Shown: positions 25,701-35,450 of the stretch, piece by piece | Layout: each line of letters starts with the position of its first letter | Numbering within the stretch: position 1 is the stretch's first letter | Origin: Dechloromonas hankyongensis | GTDB taxonomy: Bacteria; Pseudomonadota; Gammaproteobacteria; Burkholderiales; Rhodocyclaceae | NCBI RefSeq assembly: GCF_022012295.1 | Contig: NZ_JAKLTN010000001.1 | Coordinates: forward strand, 62,001-126,000 | DNA length: 64,000 nt | Reading direction: 5' to 3' | The notes under the pieces: generated by a model | Databases searched by the model: none | Seen by the model: the letters and a program-made list of their open reading frames with translations, nothing else | Told to the model about the DNA's origin: nothing | Position numbers and translations under genes: made by a program

Positions 25701-26406
25701 CCGGCTTGAGCCGGGAAATTTCGGCGAAGTAGGTTTCTGCCCGGCAATAAGTGTTGTCCCGCTTCGAGACGTCGCGCAGGTCGGCCGGCAGCAGCGAACT
25801 GGTCGACACTTTGACCTTCTCGCGCCCGTCCAGGCCGACAAAAGTGATTTCGTGGTACAGCGGCCGCTCGACCTTACGCAGGACGGTCTCCGGGGGGCGA
25901 TAGTGGAAATCCTGCCGGTTTTCGGGATTGCGCGGCGCAATAGATTCGGCGGGCTCCGTTTTTCCGCCGACGGGAGTCCAAGCCTTGCCGTCGTCGGCAA
26001 GCCCCCATTTCCCGGCATCGAACAGGCCCCGCCTGCGGTTGGCCACGAAACCCCGGTAGCTGTCGTTGCCGGGTTCCAATTGGGCGGCGAGCAGGATGTC
26101 GCGGTCGCGGTCATGGAGGAAATCGGCGACCGCCCGTGCCGTATCGGTGGTCAGGCGTTCAAGCTCTTCACGCGCCCGTTCGTTGAGCGCATTTTCCGCC
26201 TCTCGCGTAAAATTCGTCCCCATGGCCGACGCCAGGTTACGCACCTCCGTACTCCAGCCGTCGGCCAGGCCGGCGACGACGCCTCCCAGACTGGAGACGC
26301 CCTGCCAGGCCAGCAGAGCAAGCAGAATCAGCGGGATGACCTTGATGGCAAGAAAGAGCGCAATCAGCTTGGCCCGAATGCCAAGCTGAAAGAACGCGAA
26401 ACGCAT
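22699..26406 (-). CDS. Large sensor histidine kinase with three PAS domains
   Basis: A 1235-aa membrane kinase; the ATG at 26406 is chosen because GGGAG precedes it. Order of parts: a first helix (~10-40), a very long extracytoplasmic sensor region (~45-490), a second helix followed by HAMP (~525-600), PAS 1 (~615-730, VNNAVEGILVLQEG), PAS 2 (~740-860, LEHAVVGIAFLNPEG), PAS 3 (~870-985), then HisKA with SMTSHEFRTPLATIL and a C-terminal ATPase with DKGIGIPPEHLPKLF and GTGLGMAI. The sensor region contains Cache-like elements (GYVTLALDH, FGYITIGANIDYF). It is co-translated with the REC protein. The ligand is unknown. Confidence 0.88.
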   Translation of the reverse strand: MRFAFFQLGIRAKLIALFLAIKVIPLILLALLAWQGVSSLGGVVAGLADGWSTEVRNLASAMGTNFTREAENALNERAREELERLTTDTARAVADFLHDRDRDILLAAQLEPGNDSYRGFVANRRRGLFDAGKWGLADDGKAWTPVGGKTEPAESIAPRNPENRQDFHYRPPETVLRKVERPLYHEITFVGLDGREKVKVSTSSLLPADLRDVSKRDNTYCRAETYFAEISRLKPGQVWVSEVIGPYVGSRIIGSTAPDAAKRLGIPFEPEKEAYAGRENPVGKRFQGIVRWATPVVRNGQVVGYVTLALDHAHLMSFTDNLSPTSDRYAAIPNAADGNYAFMWDHLDRAIAHPRHHSIVGFDPARGVRVVPWLTDDLYAGWQQSGLPLQRFLDSIPPFDRQSRDRKPAPALMRAGMLGLDCRYLNFAPQCQGWHDLTEKGGSGSFLINWSGVWKLTTAAAIPYWTGQYAKSPRGFGYITIGANIDYFHQPAVLTGNKMAALVSEFGAHMQQEQNSLHAKMTEAMANIAGSLSVTTLGMIAMVIAIAIWLARVLTRRITYLTDGLQRIEQGDFSYRLDKAADDEMGRLVDSLNRMADSVQASILKLEESQIEALQKSEEQYRQVVNNAVEGILVLQEGCIVFANPPFARMAGRSHEALDGLSVADLAHPADQAQLTAVLSESAWADGVNRRCAFRFAGGDSATIWTELSAVGISWLGQPAMLVFVSDVTERHRLEVNIKEVLAERETILEHAVVGIAFLNPEGRPLWANRAMGDLFGIEPRQTFGSSLEPYYATRDEYLAMGKAALSAIQRRQPYIVEARMRRADGTLFWAQVSGRAINPDDLSQGTVWVVTDISQRRELEEKLLRTTAEWETILQSTLIGITYTSNRVLRFVNQTFADMVGRDRAEMIGHSSQIYYPDEESWRQTGDLAYPVLARGEPYAGERRLKRKNGETFWAQIYGKCVYPSDPARGVIWTFIDISERRKAEQDILKLVVEQRQLNELKNRFVSMTSHEFRTPLATILSSAELLRYYGKRLPDEEKEQVLINIDAAVMRMTRLLDNVLVLGRADAGQLEFKPAPTHIAGFCRKLVEEVAQAAMQGGHGSPSFNYSCANAEDMVLVDEKLLQQLLGNLLSNAFKYSPNDQPVHFDVDSDDEVIRFRIADKGIGIPPEHLPKLFATFQRARNVGSIAGTGLGMAIVKRALDLHGGKITVDSAIGLGTTFTVTIPKQLIDEATA

Positions 26407-26632
26407 GAGTGGGCTCCCTGAATATCGATTGCCCGAAGCCAAGGCCCCGGATCGGTTTTATTGTGGCGTATGGTAGCAAGCAAGTTTGGCGCAGGCGCAA
26501 GGAAAAACCCGGCGCTAGGTCAAAGGTGGTATTTTTGTTAGTCGACTGGCGTATTAATCTAACGTCATCCTGCAATACTGGGGTCGGCGCGCTGCGCCTC
26601 AACATTGACATACCGCGATCAAGGAAACAGCT

Positions 26633-27058
26633 GTGCCGAATGCAGTGCGTAGAGACGAGAATGGAAGGCGGCGGCGGCTTCTGGTCGTAGACGATCAGGA
26701 GGAGATGCGCGGCACGCTGTCTCGCATGCTCTGGCTGGAGGGTTTCGAGGTCATTCTTGCCGCGACGGGTAGTCGGGCGCTGGAACTGCTCGGCACGGCC
26801 TTCTTCGATCTAGTCCTGCTCGACGTCCATATGCCGGACGTCGATGGCTTTACGGTGCTCAGCAAAATACGCGAGCGCCCCGAATCCTTCACGCTGCCGG
26901 TCATCATGCTCACAGGGGCGGACGATAGGGACAGCGTTTTGCGCAGCAAGCAGCTGGGAATCAGCGACTACCTGGTGAAGCCTTACCGGGTGACCGACCT
27001 GCTGTCCCGGATTGATCGATGCCTGGATAACGCGCCGAAACTGCTGAGCTGCGCGTAA
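26633..27058 (+). CDS. Single-domain response regulator (REC)
   Basis: A 141-aa receiver protein starting at a GTG (26633) seven bases after AAGGA. The first 14 residues are basic; the REC domain then shows LLVVDDQEEMR, LVLLDVHMPDVDGFTVL (phospho-acceptor Asp ~66) and DYLVKPYRV. No output domain follows. It is transcribed divergently from the large kinase, with 226 bases between the starts, and lies just before rpoH. Its partner is not clear. Confidence 0.85.
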   Translation: MPNAVRRDENGRRRRLLVVDDQEEMRGTLSRMLWLEGFEVILAATGSRALELLGTAFFDLVLLDVHMPDVDGFTVLSKIRERPESFTLPVIMLTGADDRDSVLRSKQLGISDYLVKPYRVTDLLSRIDRCLDNAPKLLSCA

Positions 27059-27134
27059 GGCCGAGCCGCCAGCAGCCGGTTTCGCTCCGTCGGATAGGCC
27101 AGAACAACAGATAAGCCAGAAACTTTTTCACCTC

Positions 27135-27161
27135 TTAGCACTCCTAGGCTGCGAGTGCTAA
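27135..27161 (+). promoter_or_regulatory. CIRCE operator upstream of rpoH
   Basis: TTAGCACTC (27135-27143), a nine-base spacer and GAGTGCTAA (27153-27161) match the CIRCE consensus exactly, including the spacer length. CIRCE is bound by the heat-shock repressor HrcA. It ends 34 bases before the rpoH start, and a TAAAAT that could be a -10 element overlaps its right arm (27159-27164). HrcA binding would therefore be expected to block rpoH transcription. Confidence 0.9.
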
Positions 27162-27195
27162 AATATTGGTGAACCTTGAAGGAGGATTGAACGCT

Positions 27196-28056
<861 letters not shown>

Positions 28057-28075
28057 AGCGACAGGCTATCAACAC

Positions 28076-28101
28076 AAAAGGGAGCCTAGGCTCCCTTTTT
28101 T
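28076..28101 (+). terminator. Terminator between rpoH and napB
   Basis: AAAAGGGAGCC and GGCTCCCTTTT pair across a two-base TA loop, with a T tract to 28101. It follows rpoH by 20 bases and lies 14 bases past the napB stop, so it can serve both converging units. Confidence 0.9.
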
Positions 28102-28114
28102 ATTGCCCACACTT

Positions 28115-28606
28115 TCAGTTCTTTTTCTTGGCCGCCTTCACCTTGCCTTCGGCCAGGTTGCCCTTGAAGTCGTTATCGACCAGCGGCGGCGCATCGACCT
28201 GCGGCACGTGGCACTGCACGCAGTTGTGGCGCAGGGCCGAGGCTTCTGGCAGCACCTTGCCTTCACGATCGCGGAAATGGCTGTCGCCTATTTTCGGCGC
28301 CTTCTTCTTCTGGTAATTGGCCGCGCTGTGACAGGTCAGGCACTGGTTTTCCTCGAGCGTGATTTCGTCGAAATTCTCGACGGCATGCGGAATGACTGGC
28401 GGTTGTTCCTTGAAGGTCCGCGCCACCTTTTCCTGCCCGCCCGGCTTGCCGCCCAGGTACTTCTTGGCCTCGGGGGCCTGGTCGACGGCCGCGACATCGG
28501 CCCCGCGCATCGGCTTGGGCGCCTCCTGCGCCAAGGCCGGTGACGCAAACGCCCAGCAGGCGACGGATGCCAGAACGGCGCAGGACAGCTTCACGGTGTG
28601 TTTCAT
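28115..28606 (-). CDS. napB: Periplasmic nitrate reductase, dihaem cytochrome subunit
   Basis: NapB passes electrons to NapA in the periplasm. The 163-aa precursor has a signal peptide ending near ALA|QEAPK (residue 26) and two haem sites, CLTCH (89-93) and CVQCH (129-133). Additional conserved histidines in VIPHAVENF and GDSHFRDR are likely distal ligands. It is the last gene of napDAGHB, 30 bases after napH. The lysine-rich tail (KVKAAKKKN) is a small local extension. Confidence 0.95.
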   Translation of the reverse strand: MKHTVKLSCAVLASVACWAFASPALAQEAPKPMRGADVAAVDQAPEAKKYLGGKPGGQEKVARTFKEQPPVIPHAVENFDEITLEENQCLTCHSAANYQKKKAPKIGDSHFRDREGKVLPEASALRHNCVQCHVPQVDAPPLVDNDFKGNLAEGKVKAAKKKN

Positions 28607-28636
28607 GATGGGCGCTCCTCCTCTAAGACTCGATCA

Positions 28637-29542
28637 TCACTTGGCCTCGCGCTGCACCATGACGGCGGCAGTCGAAACCGGGTTATTGCTGCGCAGCCCG
28701 AAGGTGAAGACATCCTTCGAACAGACATCGATACAACGTCCGCAATTGGTGCAGTTGGGCGCCAGGATCACCGGGCCGACGCCCTTGCCCTCGCCCTTGA
28801 GGGCCGGGCGGATGACCTGCGGCTCCGGGCAGACTTCGAAGCAGTCCATGCAGTCGTTGCAGGCGCTGCGCTTGCTGGCCGAAATCCGTACCGGGCTCCA
28901 TTTGCCGAGCAGGCCGTAGAAGGCACCGACCGGGCACAGCCGGCCGCACCAGCCGCGCGTCATGACGAACAGGTCGAACAGGAATATGGCGAGGACGATC
29001 ATCCAGGCGCTGCCGATCCCAAAGATCAGCCCGCGATGCAGCATCGATACCGGATTGACCAGTTCCCACAACACGACGCCGGTCACCGCCGAACCGACCA
29101 GGGTCATGCCCAGTATCCAGTAGCGCGTCTTCGCCGACAGGCTGCCCGCCCCCTTGATACCCAGCCGGTCGCGCAACCAGCCGGCGGCATCGGTCACCAT
29201 GTTCACCGGGCACACCCAGCTGCAATAGACGCGGCCGCCGACCAGGAAATAGAAGGCCAGCACGATGCCGACGCCGATCAGCCCGAGCTTTTCCTGGACA
29301 TGGCCGGCCAGTAGCGACTGCAGGACGACATAGGGGTCGGTCAGCGGCAGCACGCCCAGCGTGTAGCTGTAGTTCAGGTTGCCCTTGACGATCCAGATGC
29401 CGGCCAGCGGCCCGAGCAGGAACAAAGTCAGAATGGTGAGCTGCGAAATGCGGCGCAGGAGCAGCCATTTGTGGGCGCCCAGCCAGCCTTTTGCTACGAC
29501 TGCCTCGGCGCCGATGCGCTTGTTGTGGGCAACCGGACTCAT
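28637..29542 (-). CDS. napH: Quinol dehydrogenase membrane component NapH
   Basis: A 301-aa inner-membrane iron-sulfur protein that with NapG draws electrons from quinol for nitrate reduction. About four to five helices are visible, with the CSWVCPVN and [12 protein letters not shown] motifs at membrane loops. The C-terminal part has two [4Fe-4S] binding sets, [12 protein letters not shown] and [11 protein letters not shown]. Its ATG (29542) overlaps the napG stop by four bases. Confidence 0.94.
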   Translation of the reverse strand: MSPVAHNKRIGAEAVVAKGWLGAHKWLLLRRISQLTILTLFLLGPLAGIWIVKGNLNYSYTLGVLPLTDPYVVLQSLLAGHVQEKLGLIGVGIVLAFYFLVGGRVYCSWVCPVNMVTDAAGWLRDRLGIKGAGSLSAKTRYWILGMTLVGSAVTGVVLWELVNPVSMLHRGLIFGIGSAWMIVLAIFLFDLFVMTRGWCGRLCPVGAFYGLLGKWSPVRISASKRSACNDCMDCFEVCPEPQVIRPALKGEGKGVGPVILAPNCTNCGRCIDVCSKDVFTFGLRSNNPVSTAAVMVQREAK

Positions 29543-30411
29543 GGCTTGCCCCCCAGTCCGGGCGGCAGGCTGGGGATGGCCCCCGCTTCGCTGCCCGACA
29601 TGCCGCGCAGGGCTTCGGTATGGCCGGAGGCCGGATCGTAGTGCCCGGGCAATTGGGCGCCTTCGGGCAGGCGGTCCGGCAGGTCGATCATCTTCGATTC
29701 GTCGATCAGCGAATGGCCGACCTTCTTCTGTTCGTCCCAGCCGACGCGGTAATGCTTGCCGAGCTGGCCCTTGGCCAGCTTGGGCGGCAGGACACGGATC
29801 GCCGCCTCTTCCAGCACGCAGGATTTCTCGCACTTGCCACAGCCGGTGCAATGATCCGAATGCACCGTCGGCAGGAACATGGCGTGCCGTCCGGTACGCG
29901 TGTTGGGCTGCATGTCGAGCGTGATCGCCTTGTCGATCACCGGGCAGACGCGATAGCACACGTCGCAGCGCAGACCGAGGAAATTGAGGCAGGTTTCGTG
30001 GTCGATGAGCACCGCAACGCCCATCTTCGCCTTGTTGATGTCGTTCAGCCCGTGGTCCAGCGCCTTGGTCGGGCAGGCCTTGACGCAGGGAATGTCCTCG
30101 CACATCTCGCAGGGGATGTTGCGGGCGGTGAAATACGGTGTGCCGGTCGCGACCGGGGCTTCCGGCTTGGCCAGTTCCAGCGTGTTGTACGGGCAGTCGC
30201 GCACGCACAGGCCGCAGCGGATGCAGGCACCGAGAAAATCGTTTTCGGGCAGGGCGCCCGGCGGGCGCAGGGCGAGCGCCGGCAAGGCCTTGCTCTGCTT
30301 GGCATAAAGGCCCAGCCCCAGTCCGAGCATGCCGACTCCGCACACCATCTTGGCGGAGTCGAACAGGAACTGGCGGCGCGCCGCATTACTTTTTGGGGGT
30401 CTTGCTGTCAT
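29539..30411 (-). CDS. napG: Ferredoxin-type protein NapG
   Basis: A 290-aa periplasmic iron-sulfur protein. The N-terminal [10 protein letters not shown] followed by a hydrophobic stretch is a twin-arginine-type signal. Four [4Fe-4S] cysteine sets are seen: [43 protein letters not shown] and [11 protein letters not shown]. NapG mediates electrons between NapH and the NapB/NapA complex. It lies between napA and napH, with four-base overlap to napH. The C-terminal tail (after ~240) is rich in glycine and proline. Confidence 0.94.
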   Translation of the reverse strand: MTARPPKSNAARRQFLFDSAKMVCGVGMLGLGLGLYAKQSKALPALALRPPGALPENDFLGACIRCGLCVRDCPYNTLELAKPEAPVATGTPYFTARNIPCEMCEDIPCVKACPTKALDHGLNDINKAKMGVAVLIDHETCLNFLGLRCDVCYRVCPVIDKAITLDMQPNTRTGRHAMFLPTVHSDHCTGCGKCEKSCVLEEAAIRVLPPKLAKGQLGKHYRVGWDEQKKVGHSLIDESKMIDLPDRLPEGAQLPGHYDPASGHTEALRGMSGSEAGAIPSLPPGLGGKP

Positions 30412-30498
30412 CTCTCATCTACTCTGCAGTTCAGCCAGCGCCGGATGGGCCCCTTTTCCCATCCGGTACCGGCACTCCCTGATTGCCTGGTTGTTCCT

Positions 30499-33048
30499 TT
30501 ACGCCTTCACCACCTTGCAGGCGCACTTCTTGTAGTCGGTCTCTTTCGAGATCGGACAGGTCGCATCCAGCGTCAGCTTGTTGACCAGACGGTGTTCGTC
30601 GAAGAAGGGGGCGAAGACCAGCCCGACCGGCGGCTTGTTGCGCCCCTTGGTTTCGACGCGCAACTGGATCTCGCCGCGCCGGGTGGCCAATTTGACCACG
30701 TCGTTGCGGGCCAGGCCACGTTTCTTGGCATCTTCCGGATGCATGTAGACCACCGCGTCCGGCATCGCCTTGTACAGCTCCGGCACACGGCGGGTCATTG
30801 AGCCGGTATGCCAGTGTTCCAGCACGCGGCCGGTGCATAGCCACAGGTCGTATTCGGCATCCGGCATTTCCGCCGCCGGCTGGTAAGGCAGGCCGTAAAT
30901 GATGGCCTTGCCGTCCGGATAGCCGTAGAAGCGCATGCCTTCGCCTTTCGGCACGTAACTGTCGTAGCCCTCGCGGAAGCGCCACAGCGTTTCCTTGCCG
31001 TCGACCACCGGCCAGCGCAGGCCACGCGCCTTGTGATAGACGTCGAACAGCGCCAGGTCGTGCGCCTTGCCGCGACCGAAGCTGGCATATTCCTCGAACA
31101 GCCCCTTCTGCACGTAGAAGCCGAAGGCCTGCGATTCGTCGTTCATGTAGCCCTTGATGCCGTGTGCGTTGACCTTGGCGACCTCATCGAGCCCGAACTT
31201 GTTGACCTGGCCGTTGGCGTACAGCACGTCGTACAGGGTCTTGCCCTTGTATTCCGGATTCTTGTCGAGCAGTTCGGCCGGCCACACTTCCTCGATCTTG
31301 AAGCGTTTGGAGAATTCCATGTACTGCCACAGGTCGGACTTGCCTTCGCCCGGCGCCTTGACCTGCTGCCGCCACATCTGGCCGCGGCGCTCGGCATTGC
31401 CGTACATGCCCTCCTTTTCCATCCACATGGCGCAGGGCAGGATCAGGTCGGCCGACATCGCCGACACGGTCGGGTACACATCGGAAACGACCACGAAGGC
31501 CTTGGGATTGCGCCAGCCCGGGTAGATTTCCTCATTGACGTTCGGCCCGGCCTGCATGTTGTTGGTGGTCGACGTCCAGTAGAAACCGAGCTTGCCGTCC
31601 TTCAGGGCGCGGCTCTGGGCCACGGCGTGCAGGCCGATCCAGTCGGGAATGGTGCCGGCCGGCAGCTTCCACAGCTTTTCCGACAGTTCGCGGTGCTTGG
31701 GATTCATCACCACCATGTCGGCCGGCAGGCGATGGGCGAAAGTGCCGACCTCGCGCGCCGTGCCGCAGGCCGACGGCTGGCCGGTCAGCGAGAACGGCCC
31801 GTTGCCCGGCTCGGAAATCTTGCCGACCAACAGGTGCACGTTGTAGATCATGTTGTTCACCCAGGTGCCGCGGGTGTGCTGATTGAAGCCCATGGTCCAG
31901 TAGGAGACCACCTTGGTCTTCGGATCGGCGTAGGCCTTGGCCAGCGCCTCCAGGTTCTCCTTGGGCACGCCGGAAATCTCGTGCGCCTTGTCCAGCGTGT
32001 ATTCGGAAACGAAGGCGGCGAACTCGTCGAAAGTCATCGGCGTCGAGTTGTTCGGGTTGCCCTTCGGCTTGCCGTCCTCGCCCGGGTAGCCGTTGTTCAT
32101 CGCCACCTTTTCCAGCGGATGATTCGGGCGCAGGCCGTAGCCGATGTCGGTGACGCCCTTGGCGAACTTGACGTGCTTGGCGACGAAATCCTTGTTCACC
32201 GCCCCAGTCGTGATGATGTGGTTGCAGATGTAATTGAGGATGGCCAGATCGGACTGCGGCTTGAAGATCAGCGCGTTGTCGGCCAGTTCGCAGGAGCGGT
32301 GATTGAAGGTGGACAGCACATGGACTTTGACGTGCTTAGCGCCCAGGCGGCGGTCGGTGATGCGCGACCAGAGGATGGGGTGCATCTCGGCCATGTTCGA
32401 GCCCCACAGCGCGAAGACGTCAGCGTGTTCGGCATCGTCATAGCAGCCCATCGGCTCGTCGATACCGAAGGTGCGCATGAAGCCGGCCACTGCGGAAGCC
32501 ATGCAATGGCGGGCGTTGGGGTCGATGTTGTTGGTGCGGAAACCGGCCTTCATCAGCTTGGCGGCGGCATAGCCTTCCCACACCGTCCACTGCCCCGAGC
32601 CGAACATGGCGATATTGCGCGGGCCGCCTTCCTTCAGGGCCGCCTTGCACTTCTCTTCCATGATGTCGAAAGCCTGTTTCCACGAGATCGGCTTGAAGTC
32701 GCCGTTCTTGTCGAACTTGCCATCCTTCATGCGCAGCATCGGCGAGGTCAGGCGGTCCTTGCCGTACATGATCTTGGACAGGAAATAACCCTTGATGCAG
32801 TTCAGGCCGCGATTGACCGGCGCTTCCGGGTCGCCTTGCGTCGCGACGACGCGGCCGTCCTTGACGCCAACCAGCACGCCGCAACCGGTGCCGCAATAAC
32901 GGCAGACGCCCTTGTCCCAGCGCACGCCGTCGTTAACCGGCTGCTGGGCCGCGGCCAGACCGGGAACGGTCATACCCGCCGTCGCGGCGGCTGCAGCCAC
33001 CGCATTGCTCTTGATGAAATCACGCCGGGTCAGTTTCACTTGCATCAT
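30499..33048 (-). CDS. napA: Periplasmic nitrate reductase catalytic subunit
   Basis: NapA reduces nitrate to nitrite at a molybdenum bis-MGD centre. The protein is 849 aa, starting at the ATG at 33048 with AGGAGG six bases before; a second ATG follows immediately. The Tat signal is [13 protein letters not shown]... ending GLAAA. The [4Fe-4S] ligands are in [10 protein letters not shown] plus the Cys of GLNCIKG. The molybdenum cysteine is in NARHCMASA (~180). The C-terminal MGD-binding region includes [18 protein letters not shown]. It follows napD with almost no gap. Confidence 0.97.
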   Translation of the reverse strand: MMQVKLTRRDFIKSNAVAAAAATAGMTVPGLAAAQQPVNDGVRWDKGVCRYCGTGCGVLVGVKDGRVVATQGDPEAPVNRGLNCIKGYFLSKIMYGKDRLTSPMLRMKDGKFDKNGDFKPISWKQAFDIMEEKCKAALKEGGPRNIAMFGSGQWTVWEGYAAAKLMKAGFRTNNIDPNARHCMASAVAGFMRTFGIDEPMGCYDDAEHADVFALWGSNMAEMHPILWSRITDRRLGAKHVKVHVLSTFNHRSCELADNALIFKPQSDLAILNYICNHIITTGAVNKDFVAKHVKFAKGVTDIGYGLRPNHPLEKVAMNNGYPGEDGKPKGNPNNSTPMTFDEFAAFVSEYTLDKAHEISGVPKENLEALAKAYADPKTKVVSYWTMGFNQHTRGTWVNNMIYNVHLLVGKISEPGNGPFSLTGQPSACGTAREVGTFAHRLPADMVVMNPKHRELSEKLWKLPAGTIPDWIGLHAVAQSRALKDGKLGFYWTSTTNNMQAGPNVNEEIYPGWRNPKAFVVVSDVYPTVSAMSADLILPCAMWMEKEGMYGNAERRGQMWRQQVKAPGEGKSDLWQYMEFSKRFKIEEVWPAELLDKNPEYKGKTLYDVLYANGQVNKFGLDEVAKVNAHGIKGYMNDESQAFGFYVQKGLFEEYASFGRGKAHDLALFDVYHKARGLRWPVVDGKETLWRFREGYDSYVPKGEGMRFYGYPDGKAIIYGLPYQPAAEMPDAEYDLWLCTGRVLEHWHTGSMTRRVPELYKAMPDAVVYMHPEDAKKRGLARNDVVKLATRRGEIQLRVETKGRNKPPVGLVFAPFFDEHRLVNKLTLDATCPISKETDYKKCACKVVKA

Positions 33049-33049
33049 C

Positions 33050-33322
33050 TCAGGCCTCCTCGTCTGGATCGGATTCGTACTGGTGAAACACCAGCGAGGC
33101 CGAGAGCACCCCCGGCAACTGGCGTATCGCCTCAAAGGTACTGACCGTGGCGCCTTCCGAATCGCTTTCGATGGACACGATCATGCGTCCGTCGTCGGCT
33201 ACGACATGCACCTCCACCCCCGCCAGTTGCCGCAGTTGTGCGGCAACCTGCTCCGCCGTGGCGGGCAAGGCACCCAGGATGACGCTGGAGATATTCACCC
33301 CCGTCGAGACTTGCATGTCCAT
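33050..33322 (-). CDS. napD: NapA signal-peptide chaperone NapD
   Basis: A 90-aa cytoplasmic protein that binds the NapA Tat signal until the cofactor is inserted. Family features are [11 protein letters not shown] at the start and the mid-protein [20 protein letters not shown], with a ferredoxin-like fold expected. The start may be the ATG at 33322 or the one two codons later. First gene of napDAGHB; its stop lies just before the napA start. Confidence 0.93.
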   Translation of the reverse strand: MDMQVSTGVNISSVILGALPATAEQVAAQLRQLAGVEVHVVADDGRMIVSIESDSEGATVSTFEAIRQLPGVLSASLVFHQYESDPDEEA

Positions 33323-33433
33323 GCTACGCCCAGTCAGTTTGATGTCAGCTCGCGCAGCCTACGCCCATCAGGAACTGCTTCTTTAGCGCAGATCAAAACC
33401 GGGAAATAACCCTGTAGCTTTTAATGAAATGTT

Positions 33434-33447
33434 GACGATGATCAAAT
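33434..33447. promoter_or_regulatory. FNR/ANR-like box upstream of napD
   Basis: TTGAC-GATG-ATCAA matches nine of ten defined positions of the TTGATNNNNATCAA consensus. It is centred about 118 bases upstream of the napD start, in the only intergenic region before the nap operon, and overlaps the 3' end of tatD. This would fit oxygen-responsive control of nap, although the distance is long unless the transcription start lies well upstream. Confidence 0.45.
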
Positions 33448-34203
33448 CAGAGGCAAAACGCGGCGGGCGTTGCGCGATGTCGCCAGGCCGATTTCATCGC
33501 GGCTCAGGCCGCGCAAATCGGCCAGTACATCGGCAACGGCAGCCAGTTCGACCGGGGAATTGCGCCCGCCGTTCAGCCAGGCCGGCGGAATGTCCGGCGC
33601 ATCGGTCTCGAGCACGATAGCCTCCAGCGGCAGCTCGGCGGCCAGCTTGCGGATGCGGGTCGAGCCGCTGAAGGTCAGCGTCCCGCCAAAGCCCAGCGCG
33701 AAGCCGAGCTTGATGAATTCGTCGGCCTGCTGGCGGCTGCCGTTGAAGGCGTGGGCTATGCCGCCGCGCAACTTGAAGCGGCGCAGCTGCTTGAGGATGG
33801 GATCGACTGCCCGCCGCACATGCAGCAGTACCGGCAAATCGAAATCGCGGGCCAGCTTCAGCTGTTCGACGAAGAAGAATTCCTGGCGCTGCGGATCGAC
33901 ATCGGCGACGTAGTGATCGAGCCCGATCTCGCCGACGGCGACCGGCGATTCGCGCTCCAGCCACTGGCGCACGATGGCGAGGTCGCTTTCCGCCGCCTGC
34001 ACGACATAGAGCGGATGGATGCCGTAGGCGGCCGAGCAGCCGGCATAACGCGCCACCGTGTCGCGCGTCCCGGCGAAAGCGTTCACCGCCACGGCCGGCA
34101 CGACGATTTTTTCCACTCCCGCAGCCACCGCCCCTGAATGCACCTCGTCGCGATCAGCATCAAACTCGGCCGCGTCGAGGTGGCAGTGGGTGTCGATCAG
34201 CAT
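33442..34203 (-). CDS. TatD family metal-dependent hydrolase
   Basis: A 253-aa TIM-barrel hydrolase of the TatD DNase family. The metal-binding HxH is in LIDTHCHLD at the N-terminus. Further signatures are GEIGLDHY (~92-99), LPVLLHVRRA (~127-136), GIAHAFNGS and LETDAPDIPP (~204-213). The family has deoxyribonuclease or amidohydrolase activity with roles in DNA repair; the exact substrate is unclear. The ATG at 34203 overlaps the dadA end by seven bases, so it closes the yicC-to-dadA run. A longer frame upstream lies within dadA and is not used. Confidence 0.88.
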   Translation of the reverse strand: MLIDTHCHLDAAEFDADRDEVHSGAVAAGVEKIVVPAVAVNAFAGTRDTVARYAGCSAAYGIHPLYVVQAAESDLAIVRQWLERESPVAVGEIGLDHYVADVDPQRQEFFFVEQLKLARDFDLPVLLHVRRAVDPILKQLRRFKLRGGIAHAFNGSRQQADEFIKLGFALGFGGTLTFSGSTRIRKLAAELPLEAIVLETDAPDIPPAWLNGGRNSPVELAAVADVLADLRGLSRDEIGLATSRNARRVLPLI

Positions 34204-35450
34204 TTCAGGAAGGGGAAATCCGGATCGGGCAGCGAACCGCTCATCATGTCGGCGAGTGCCGCGCCGGAACCGCAGGCCATGGTCCAGCCCAGCGTGCCGT
34301 GGCCGGTATTGAGCCACAGGTTGCTGAAGCAGGAACGGCCAACCAGCGGCACATTGGACGGCGTGGCCGGGCGCAGGCCGCACCAGAAGGCCGGCTCACC
34401 GACGGTTTGCAGACGCGGAAAGAGCTGCCGGGTGCGGTCGAGCAGGGCCTGGCAGCGCACCGGATTGAGGTCGAGGTTGTAGCCGTTGAATTCCGCCGTG
34501 CCGGCCACCCGCAAGCGGTTGCCGAGGCGCGAGAAGACCAGCTTGCGTTCGTCGTCGGTCAGGCTGACGCTTGGCGCATGGCTGTCGTCAGCCAGCGTCA
34601 GCGTCGCCGAATAACCCTTGGCCGGATAGACCGGCACCCGAACACCGATCGGCCGCAGCATCAGCGGCGAATAGCTGCCCAGCGCCACGACGTAGGCGTC
34701 GGCGGTCAGCAGTTCCGGCGCCTTGCCGTTATGGACCACCACTCCGGCGACCTTGCCGCCACTGGTGGCGATGCGCTCGATGGTCGTCTCCCGGCGAAAA
34801 ACGACGCCAGCGACTTCGGCATGGCCGGCGAGGGCGCGGGTGAACTTGTGGGCGTCGCCCGACTCGTCGGAGCGGGTGTAATCGCCACCGACCAGCAGAT
34901 GGCGGGCGTCGGCGAGGGCCGGCTCGAGCTGCAGGCAGCGGTCGACATCGACCGTATCGCGATCGAGGCCGAACTGGCGCATCAGGCGGGCCGCCTCGGA
35001 GGCGCGGACGAAGTCCTTGCGGTCGGTGTAGACGTGCAGGATGCCGCGTTCGAGCTGGTCGTACTCCAACCCCAGTTCGGCCCGCAGGTGGCGCAGGCAG
35101 CGCCGGCTGTACAAGGCCATGGCGACGATGGCGGCAATGTTGCGCCGCGTCCGGCCGGGCAGGCATTCGACCAGGAAGCGCAGGCCCCACGCCAGTTGGG
35201 CCGGATCGGCCCGCCAGCGCCAGAGCAGCGGCGCATCCTCGCGGCCCAGCCATTTGAGGAGCTGGGGCAGGACGTGCGGATTGGCCCACGGTTCGGCGTG
35301 CGAGACGGAGATCTGGCCGCCGTTGGCAAAGCTGGTTTCATTGCCGGCCACCGGCTGACGGTCGACCACCGTAACCTGGTGCCCGGCTTGGGACAGATAC
35401 CACGCACTCGTTGTGCCGACGACGCCGGCGCCCAGCACGAGGATTCTCAA
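34197..35450 (-). CDS. dadA: D-amino acid dehydrogenase small subunit
   Basis: A 417-aa FAD flavoprotein that oxidises D-amino acids (typically D-alanine) and passes electrons to the respiratory chain. The N-terminal dinucleotide fold is RILVLGAGVVGTTSAWYL. FAD- and substrate-site motifs include NGGQIS (~43-48), PVYPAKGYSATL and the C-terminal PATPSNVPLVGR and NTGHGTLGWTMACGS. Translation probably begins at a TTG (35450) that overlaps the spoT stop, with GGGGAGG just upstream. The link to spoT is unusual in function but the genes are tightly coupled. Confidence 0.9.
   Translation of the reverse strand: MRILVLGAGVVGTTSAWYLSQAGHQVTVVDRQPVAGNETSFANGGQISVSHAEPWANPHVLPQLLKWLGREDAPLLWRWRADPAQLAWGLRFLVECLPGRTRRNIAAIVAMALYSRRCLRHLRAELGLEYDQLERGILHVYTDRKDFVRASEAARLMRQFGLDRDTVDVDRCLQLEPALADARHLLVGGDYTRSDESGDAHKFTRALAGHAEVAGVVFRRETTIERIATSGGKVAGVVVHNGKAPELLTADAYVVALGSYSPLMLRPIGVRVPVYPAKGYSATLTLADDSHAPSVSLTDDERKLVFSRLGNRLRVAGTAEFNGYNLDLNPVRCQALLDRTRQLFPRLQTVGEPAFWCGLRPATPSNVPLVGRSCFSNLWLNTGHGTLGWTMACGSGAALADMMSGSLPDPDFPFLKC

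Noticed and set aside
33049..33135. Longer N-terminus for napA starting at 33135
   Set aside because: It would run through napD and push the Tat motif away from the N-terminus. The ATG at 33048 has an AGGAGG ribosome site and puts the twin-arginine motif in place.
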